Positions 56,961 to 64,000 of a stretch of 64,000 nucleotides of DNA are shown piece after piece; the stretch's first letter is position 1; each line of letters begins with the position of its first letter. The translations under genes and the position numbers were made by a program. The stretch spans positions 21,283,051-21,347,050 of the forward strand of contig CM055111.1 in NCBI GenBank assembly GCA_029204225.1, written 5' to 3'. The notes under the pieces are model-generated. The model saw nothing but the letters and a program-made list of their open reading frames with translations, made no database searches and had not been told where the DNA came from. The DNA comes from Diphasiastrum complanatum (lineage: Eukaryota; Streptophyta; Lycopodiopsida; Lycopodiales; Lycopodiaceae).

Positions 56961-57950
56961 TGATGATTGGGCAGTTATGGTATGCTTTCTGCTGATCCAA
57001 ATAACAATTGCATTGGCTGCTATTGTGCATCCTCCTGAGACATTTTTGGAATCATCTTTGATTGATGCCCATCTAGCATCACTGTAGGACTCTATTTGAA
57101 GTCCTACATGTTGAGAGTAGCAGAGTCCATAGTCCTTTGTGCTCTGTAGGTATTGTAGAATTCTCTTGACAATTTTCTAGTCTGTCGGACCTGGACTAAT
57201 GTTAAATTGGCTCAATCTAAACACTGCATAGACAATGTCAGGCCTTGTATTGTTTTCCAAGTACATCAAAAAACCAATAAGCCTCTTGTAAGGCTTATGC
57301 TACATAGCTTCTCGGTCTGCATTGTCTCTGAGACCATCTTCACTTGTTAGCATTGTGCCAAGTACCATAGGAGTGTTTACTCCCTTACAATCTGTCATGT
57401 CAAAATCATCAATAATTTTCTGAATATATCTTCACTAGTGTAGATATAATGTGTCCTGGGTACAGATTGCATGTCAGGCTCTTCGTCCTCTGAACTGTCA
57501 CTCAGTCCATTTGGAATTCAAAAATCTTCATCTGGATGCTCAGGTTCCACTCCCTCTATCGATGTCGGCATGTCATAGTATTGCTTACCAAGAACTTCGT
57601 AGCTAACTGGATCTTCATTAGTCATTGTTCTTGCTTCATCAAATATGACATCTCTAACAATCTTTGCCTGATTAATCTCTAGCATATAGATCTTGTAGTA
57701 TGATGAATGAATATCATATGCTACAAGGTATCCCTACTCGACTTTCTCATATAACTTCTTTTGAATTTTGTCGGGAATGTGTGCATATGCAACACACCCA
57801 AAGACTCGTACATGAGCTAGATCAGGCTTGTTACCCCACAACACTTCATGTGGAGTTGTGTGAGGAATGTCTAATTTGCCTGTCCTATCTCGTAGGTAGG
57901 CAGTTATAGCTGCTTCAGCCCATAAAGATCTCGATGCCTTGACTTGATTG
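56961..57950 (-). pseudogene. Second B-type copia fragment (integrase tail, RT part, RNase H part), fossil
   Basis: Same strand as B2 and read right to left: integrase tail near 57940-57600 (VFGCVAYAHIPDKIQKKLYE, GYLVAYDIHSSYYKIYMLEI), RT end near 57440-57190 (DMTDCKGVNTPMVLGTM, PYKRLIGF-like, DIVYAVFRLSQFN), RNase H start near 57110-56965 (SYSDARWAS-like, GCTIAANAIVIWISRKHTIT). It meets the B2 integrase tail at about 56960 in mid-RNase H, so two related elements are joined head-to-tail. Many breaks. Confidence 0.75.
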
Positions 57951-58745
57951 ATACAAAATCAAAGTAGATATTTACAAATATGAAAAGTACTTTCTTTCAC
58001 ACGTGGGAATAGGCTCCACACGTGTGAAATCAGATCATGAACATTGTACTCATGATTGATCTTTATTTACAATAAAAAATGACAAGTGCTACACATGATC
58101 GTAAAGAGTGATTGGTAGCTTGGGATCTTGATCTACATCAAGACTACCTTCCAAATCAAGCTTCTAGTTGACAATTATTGTGATTCCAAGCAAGAACAAT
58201 CAAGAAATGATAACCCACGACTTCACACATGTGAAGTACAGCTACTGTACGGCCTAATAAGTGAAAATTAGTTTACTTATGAATTACAAAGTATTCATTC
58301 ACAAAGAAAGTGCTATAGAGAGTGAAAACACCAAGATTGCTTCACAAACCAATGTTTCTCATCATTAGGTTTACAATGGATCCATCATGGATCAAGTGCA
58401 CAATCACCATAATCTCTCTCTAAGTTGCATCCAACACGTGTGAGACAGCTCATTGTACTCATCCATATCCACTTTGGATAAGATCAAGTTTGCCACATCA
58501 TCCATTGGTGGTTTGTGTTGACCTTCTAGATTCCTACAATCTAGGACCTAACTCCTATAATTTAGGAGATGTCATATTTGACTCAAATGAAAGCTAAACA
58601 AAATGGATCTAAATATTACAAGTGTCATTTCACATGTGTGGACAGGTCCTTACACGTGTGGATTCACATAGATGTCAGATACATCAAAAAAACCATGTGA
58701 AAATTGCTAAATTCTAACAATTTTATGCTTATTTTATTATTTGAC
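57951..58745. repeat. H-type LTR-like stretch
   Basis: About 800 bp without coding sense that shares wording with the H segment at 47341-48120. Very rich in cacgtg palindromes: ttcacacgtggg (about 57996), CACACGTGTG (58017-58026), aacacgtgtgag (about 58434), tacacgtgtgg (about 58652). Edges not fixed. Confidence 0.5.
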
Positions 58746-59003
58746 CTTAATTTGATGGTATCCTTAACGATAATCAATACACATCATGAACGTTCCATCC
58801 TTCTTCTTAACCAGCAACACGGGAGAGGCAAAAGGTGATTTACTTCGAAAAATAAATTCTTGTGAGAGTAACAGTTCCAGAACCTGTTTATGGACTTCTT
58901 CTTTTTCAGCCCTTGATAGTCTATAAGGTGGTAAATTGACCATTTTAGTTCCCAATTCAAATTCAATGGGATGGTCTATTAAGTCTAAACAACGTTCGCC
59001 CAT
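58746..59003 (-). pseudogene. Gypsy-M reverse transcriptase N-terminal fragment
   Basis: Minus-strand 79-codon reading: HPIEFELGTKMVNLPPYRLS, EVHKQVLELLLSQEFIFRSK, then SPFASPVLLVKKKDGTFMMC IDYR. This is the start of a Ty3/gypsy RT, chromovirus-like in wording. Nothing of the element is seen on either side. Confidence 0.85.
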
Positions 59004-59363
59004 GAAAATGGAGCACCATATTTTGTATCGTTGTAATGGTGGGCCCTATAGTGGTGGGCTTCTATTCAAGGGTGGGAATGTCACTGCATCAAAATGCTGC
59101 TTCCACCATTCACCACCCTTGCTTGGATCATTGCACCACCCTTGATTCTAAGCCTACTATAGTCCAAATGTGAAAATTAAGATGCTTATGTGAGAATTTG
59201 TAGATAGAGAGCCTTGGGTCCAATCAAAATAGGACGATTCTTTGAGAATTTGCTAGGAAGAAGAGTCACCCTTGACACAAAAAAAAGAATCTCAAAATGG
59301 GAGTCTACAACATTAGACCCGCCTTAAAAAGGAGTGAACAAGAATTCACAAAGGAAAGAAACA
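59004..59363. other. Gene-free stretch
   Basis: 360 bp. gtggtgggc / ccaccctt repeats near 59040-59150. A ccttaaaaagg motif near 59321 is weakly TATA-like, 40 bp upstream of the small ORF. Nothing else recognised. Confidence 0.35.
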
Positions 59364-59450
59364 ATGGCATCACACGGTATCAAAATCTTGGTCATGGCTC
59401 TCCTTCTCATGATCATAGTCATTCATGTCAAAACAGTGTACCAGCAATGA
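59364..59450 (+). CDS. Small signal-peptide-like ORF, possible first exon or remnant of a host secreted-protein gene
   Basis: 28 codons, start in an excellent plant context (aacaATGGC). The peptide MASHGIKILVMALLLMIIVI then HVKTVYQQ has a short charged N-terminus and a 13-15 residue hydrophobic core, as in plant secretory signal peptides. It ends at a stop codon after Gln-Gln; I see no mature-protein motif (no Cys pattern) downstream in any frame up to 59620, and no clean 5' splice site at its end. It may be a decayed exon, a real micropeptide or chance. No family recognised. Confidence 0.25.
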   Translation: MASHGIKILVMALLLMIIVIHVKTVYQQ

Positions 59451-59624
59451 CAACTTCCATGTAGGAGGAAGAAAGCAGGCACTGCAATTCAAGTTTTTGA
59501 AGAAACCAAGAGTTTCTATCTTTCAAATCCTTAACATTTTTTCTTAGTTTTTCCTTTGCTATCTTTTTTGCAATTGTGCATTTTGAACTAGGTTTGTTTC
59601 GCATAGTCTGCTTTTTGTTTTTGG
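59451..59624. other. Short spacer before Copia-J
   Basis: A Lys-rich minus-strand reading (59428-59628) continues from Copia-J but carries no copia motif. Confidence 0.35.
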
Positions 59625-61280
59625 TCATGAAGAAAATTCATCCCTAGGTCTAATACACTTAGAAAATAATTCTGAGAACTTTTCCCGACATTGTCGCATT
59701 TGAGCAAGATCCTCTTGGTCTTCAACTCCTTGAAGCTCCTCCTTAGCCACTACATGATCCTTGACAAGATCAGAGTTGCTGGAAAGCTCCTTCTCTTTGA
59801 CATTGAGAGATTCATCAAAAAGTACATCTCTACTTACAACAACTTTCTTGGCAATAGGATCAAATAACCTAGCTTGATCAAAAATCATGTAAAATGTACA
59901 TAAGCGGGTCTCACACATGTGAGGCCATGGAGCCACGTGACTATAACCAACAAAGATGCCTTTGAATGAAGTAGCATCTTCCTTCCTCCTTACTTCTAAA
60001 GGAATGTGTACATAACAAGTACAACCAAATATTTCAGATCACTAAGATTTGACTTTTTGCCATACAATGCTTCAAAAGGTGTGAATCCTTCAATGGCACT
60101 ATTTAATTTAGCCATTCTATTGCATAACAAGTTTTCACACAACATAGCTTCTCCCCAAAATGGAATAGGAAAAGATCCATTTGGCTCATTGCCTTAGCAC
60201 ACTCACATAGTGCTCGATATTTTCTCTCGGCCACTCCATTTTTGTTGAGGAGTGTATGTGCATGCAAATTATCTCCTAATGCCGTTAGTTTCACAAAATT
60301 CTTTCATCCTATTGGAGATGTATTCCCCTCCATTATCACATCTTAATACTTTAATGCTAGTATTAAGTTGATTTTTCACAAGAGTTTTGAACTTCACAAA
60401 GGACTCAAAGACATAAATTTTCTTAGACAAGAGGTAGATCCAAGAGTATCTTGATTTATCATCAATAAAAGTGACATACATAAGAGCTCCACCATTAGAT
60501 TCATGTGAAAAAAAATGCACATCCAAGTGTATGAGTTCAAGAGGAGAGTTAGATCTTGTCAAAGATCTCTTGAATGGTTGCTTATGAGATTTGGAAACAC
60601 CACAAGCTTCACAAAACTTGCCACACTTGGATATGGTTTTGGGCAGTCCAATTGCAAGCTCCTTTGTCACCATGGTCTCGATAGCTTTGAAGTTAGGATG
60701 GCCTAGCCTTTTGTGCCACAATTCCACTTGAGTGAGCTCCTCCCTTGTCATATCACACTTCCGACCATAACATTAGCATCCAACTTGAATAACCTTCCAT
60801 GCTTAAGACCATTAGCAACACATTTATCATCTTTAAAGATGGAACATGCTCCATGCTTGAAATGCATAGCTAATCCACTATACATGAGTTGTCCAACACT
60901 CAACAAGTTTTTTGTAATAGAAGGTACATAGAGAACATTGTATAGATCTACTCTCTTAGATGATCCAAGGCATAATGGAATGGATCCAATTCCTACAATC
61001 TCAAATTCTTGATCACTTGCTGTGAAGATAAACTTCTTAGAGTTATTGTAAGAGAGTAAGGTAGAGAAGAAGTCCTTTTGGTGAGTCATCAATGTGGGAG
61101 CTAGCCCCACTATCAATCCACCGTGTATTTTGATTAGATGTTGGTGCTATGGATGTCATTAAGGATGAGTTGCATTCATCCTCCTCCTCAAGCACAAGGT
61201 TGCCATGGTTGTCCTTCTCTGGGCATTCTTCTTCTTGTAACACCTGCTGACTCAGCTGATCTGGCACATGTGACAGTGCC
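59625..61280 (-). pseudogene. Copia-J: protease, integrase and integrase tail, fossil
   Basis: Read right to left: protease WIDSGASSHI near 61100-61130 and FEIVGIGSIPLCLGSSKRVD near 60980; GAG-pre-integrase VELWHKRLGHPNFKAIETMV near 60720; CEACGVSKSHKQPF near 60600; integrase core HLDVHFFSHESNGGALMYVT, FIDDKSRYSWIYLLSKK and LRCDNGGEYISNRM (60560-60330); GVAERKYRALCECAKAMS near 60240; integrase tail VVVSRDVLFDESLNVKEKEL near 59830. Neither RT, RNase H nor LTR was found beside it. A fifth copia family here. Several breaks. Confidence 0.88.
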
Positions 61281-61993
61281 TAGTCATCAAAGGATCCATC
61301 AAACACATCAAACTTGGCACATGGTCCATGATTTCCTTGATTTTCCTAACCTATAGGAACTTAGATAACTATCTTATACAAGTATAAACTCGTATGCTAC
61401 TGATATTTCCACACATGTGAGCAGTAAAGCCTCATCTTCTCATCTCTTAGGCTATGGAAGAGTGACTTTGGAAAACATCACTCATGGCTTACCTGCTACT
61501 CTAACCCAATTTTGATCTATGATCTTTCTTGAGGATAATTCGACCAGATACCTTCCAAGGTGCATTCTCACATGTGGAGGGTAGGCATAATCATTTTAGT
61601 TCATTTATGTTGAGTGTGAATAGTCAATAGGCCTTAAACTTGAGTCATAGTGAGATAGTCACGTTTTTCACATGATGTTAGGATTGAAATGCATCCATTT
61701 GTCTCAATCACACTTAGAGGTGTAGATCACAAGGCCAATCATGTTTAGAGGTGCATTACATGTGCAATCATGTTTAGAGGTACACATCATGAGGCCCAGC
61801 CAAAATAAGAGGTGGAAATCATGATGAGAGGTGCATATCTAGAGGTCCAATCAAATTAGTGCATTTTCCTCTTGGAAGAACTCGAGCTAGCTCTATTCGA
61901 ATGAACTTTCATTGTACATACATTGAGTTCTTTCTAATGGTAATCACGTTTGATGAGAGTTTTGGCTTCCAATACTTAGTTTTTTTTCTCTAT

Positions 61994-61995
<2 letters not shown>
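61281..61995. other. Gene-free stretch with loose short repeats
   Basis: About 700 bp. Between 61690 and 61850 the phrase aatcatg(ttt)agaggtgca recurs about five times in changing form (cacttagaggtgtag, atgtttagaggtgca, atgtttagaggtaca, aataagaggtgga, atgagaggtgca). No protein or RNA gene seen. Confidence 0.5.

Positions 61996-62044
<49 letters not shown>
61996..62044. repeat. Microsatellite (TC)n, 49 bp
   Basis: Uninterrupted TC dinucleotide beside the 138-bp tandem repeat. Confidence 0.95.
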
Positions 62045-62046
<2 letters not shown>

Positions 62047-62054
62047 CTGGTTGG

Positions 62055-62460
62055 CCTGTCGCGTACAAATTTTTGGGGCCACCTTAAGTGGGAAAATGTA
62101 ATTACTAGAGTATATGCCTCTTTCCATGGACATGGATTAAAAAGTACCATGGTAAACTTTCTACCCCACATCTGAGAGGTTAGCGCTTATTTTACATGAG
62201 TATAAATTTCTATGGCCACATGGAGTGAAAAATCATAATTATGACAGTACATATATGCCTGTCCACGGAGGTGGATTAAAAATTACATTGGTAAAGGTTT
62301 TTCCCCCACCTGTGTGGTTAGCGCTTATTGTACCTACGTACAAAGTTTTGGGGCCACCTTTAGTGAAAAACTATGATTACCAGAGTACTTATATGCCTTT
62401 CCACGAACGTGGATTAAAAATTACCATGGTAAAGTCCAGACCCCCACCTGTGTCAATTAT
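62055..62460. repeat. Diverged tandem repeat, three units of about 138 bp
   Basis: Landmarks recur at this spacing: ttttggggccacc at 62071, its variant at 62208, and 62346; ggttagcgcttatt at 62178 and 62316; ggattaaaaa.taccatggtaaa three times. Units are about 80% alike by eye, so older than the 84-bp array. Confidence 0.85.
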
Positions 62461-62479
62461 CAGGGAAAGGATGTAGCTG

Positions 62480-63144
62480 CAAAACGGATTCCCCAGCCGC
62501 AAAACTAATGGTCGTTGAATGCTTCCCCTCTGAAAAACAAGCAAAACTGATGGTCGTTGAACCAAGCAAAACTGATGAAAAGTTGAAGGCTCTCCCTCTA
62601 GCGCCCTATTGAATTTGGAAAGAGCTGAAAAGCACCAGAACTGATAGCCGCTACTAGGCAAAACTGGCAGCTGCGTGTACTCGGAAATCAGCTGCGCCTC
62701 TTTCCAAATCAGTCACGAACTAAAATGCACCCCCTGTTGAATGCGCGGTTGGTGCACTCCTTCACCAAATGTAGTTCAAGGAAGCAATCCGTGCATCAAA
62801 AGGTCGTGGATCAGAAGGGCGGGCGTGCAAGAAGGGTCGTGAAAGAGTGTGGAAAGAGGGCATGGAAGAGAGTGGGAAGAGGAGTGGAAAGAGGGCATGG
62901 AAGAGAGCGGGAAGTGGGCGTGGAACTAACTTAGACTAACAACAAGATTGAGGCCCTAAACTCTAAAATTCTAGAAAAGATACTAAAAGAAGGATGTGAA
63001 AAGCAAAATGGATGCTAAAAACAAGCCAGATGCGAAAAGCAAGCAATAAATAGCTTGAAAAACAAAGGATGTTTAGCTAGAAACGTAGTGAAAGCGACAA
63101 AAAGAGTGGCAACAATGCCAATGTTAACTTAAAAGTATCCCCTA
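62480..63144. other. Gene-free stretch with short repeats
   Basis: aaaactgatggtcgttgaa occurs twice with two further part-copies (62500-62585). A 35-bp unit gtggaaagagggcatggaagagag is repeated at 62849 and 62884. 62940-63140 shows nothing. Confidence 0.55.
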
Positions 63145-64000
63145 TCACATTATGGCTTTTTTTAATTTTATATTCGATAATAATTCGCATGACTCATAAA
63201 AATGTAAACTCCTCGAATTGTTCCTGGTGGAGGTTACTCCACAATAAGCTTGATTTTGGAATAATCTGTAGCAATTCCATGTTTTGATATCACATGTCCA
63301 AGAACAACTCCATGAGTAACCCAAATTTGACATTTTTCTGGATTCAAGAAAACTTGATACTTACGACAACGTTCAAATTCTTTTTCCAAACGACCTAGAT
63401 GGTTTGTATCAGCAGTATGGACTTCAAGATCATCCAAATAAATTTTCAAGAAATTTTTGCAAATACTTCTTAAAAGAAAATTGCATAACCCATTGGATTG
63501 AACTTGGTGCATTACATAGTCCAAATGGCATGACTTAATAAGCATATGTTCCCCATTCTTTGCAAAAGTTATTTTATGTCGATCCGTTGGTGCGATTTTA
63601 ACTTGATTATAACCACTAAATCCATCCAAAAATCTATAGGCTTCCGCTCCAGCAAGGTGATCCAATACGCTTTTTGTAAAAGGTAACAAAAAGTGATCTT
63701 TGTGCGTCACTCTATTCAAAGCCTTTAGGTTCACACAAATTCTCATCTTGTCATTTTTTTTTAGGAACGATGACAATTGGTGAAACCCACTCAGTATGCT
63801 CAATTTCATAAATGAATTACTCCTCCTTAATAAGATCTGTGACATTCGGATTACAACGATCAAATCTTGTCACTTTTGGCACTGCATCAAGTATTAGGGG
63901 AATGGTATGCTCGATTACTGAAGTAGGAATTTATTTCAAATCCTAGTATCTCCAAGCAAAACAATCTGGATATTTGATCAACAACTTTCTTAATGCATTG
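63145..64000 (-). pseudogene. Gypsy-N reverse transcriptase, fossil, running off the window
   Basis: Read right to left from the window edge: pre-RT YPDCFAW near 63950 and a HTIPLILDAVPKV-like stretch near 63890; RT with KMRICVNLKALNRVTHKDHF near 63740, AGAEAYRFLDGFSGYNQVKI near 63630, DRHKITFAKNGEH, LCNFLLRSICKNFLKIYLDD near 63460, and FERCRKYQVFLNPEKCQI near 63360 followed by GHVISKHGIATD. The LNR..HKDHFPLPF / LDGFSGYNQV wording fits the Athila/Tat side of gypsy and is distinct from Gypsy-M. The C-terminal part of pol is not seen at lower coordinates. A few breaks. Confidence 0.85.

Noticed and set aside
59428-59628. Lys-rich minus-strand ORF as a bZIP-like host protein
   Set aside because: Short, no basic-leucine zipper spacing, and it continues from the worn end of Copia-J.

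Overview
The window looks like intergenic chromosomal DNA from a land plant with a large, repeat-packed genome. The evidence is layer upon layer of plant-type Ty1/copia elements primed by initiator-Met tRNA (PBS tggtatcagagc), Ty3/gypsy elements (one with an Asp-tRNA-type PBS), long AG/CT microsatellites, AT-rich spacers and no recognisable intact host gene. The species or major plant group cannot be decided from the sequence. No rRNA, tRNA or CRISPR was seen. One 28-codon signal-peptide-like ORF (59364-59450) is the only candidate trace of a host gene.

Layout. 1-2796: two joined copia fragments (A-like gag/protease, then B-type RT/RNase H), with B-type LTR-like sequence into which Copia-A1 (2802-8834, both LTRs, TSD agaac) inserted. 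8840-9904: unassigned DNA, then a worn LTR. 9905-20278: minus-strand Copia-C1 split by the younger Copia-C2 (12648-17967). 20279-22465: coiled-coil ORF remnant of a probable gypsy element. 22466-24292: gene-free, with long (AG)n and (CT)n(CA)n tracts. 24293-28782: Copia-A2, the left part of a second family-A element. 28783-38360: Gypsy-K with two LTRs and a large extra ORF region after integrase. 38361-42902: copia gag fragment, then a tandem array of a small coding-less LTR element (F). 43043-46558: gene-free DNA, a C3-type LTR remnant and the 3' end of Copia-I. 46559-52785: an F-type LTR split by Copia-C3 (46737-52349, TSD ggttt), whose left LTR holds a piece of a further LTR (H). 52786-54595: gene-free, with an 84-bp tandem repeat. 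54596-57950: Copia-B2 and a further B-type fragment, minus strand. 57951-64000: LTR-H-like DNA, two gypsy RT fragments, Copia-J, and short tandem repeats.

How the parts relate. Families A, C and F share PBS type and LTR termini (A and F: TGTGAAA...TTTCACA). C3 shares LTR edges, PBS, gag start and a ~755-nt leader with C1/C2, so it looks like a non-autonomous partner of them. The most unusual observation is that both family-A copies have an identical-origin ~0.8-1.1 kb unrelated segment exactly where reverse transcriptase should be, still largely open in frame, and that C3 independently shows non-RT sequence in the same place inside a 574-codon ORF. These look like families that moved using proteins supplied by others. 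LTR comparison by hand gives about 96.5% identity for A1 and K and about 98% for C2 and C3, matching the nesting order. All retroelement copies are treated here as fossils.
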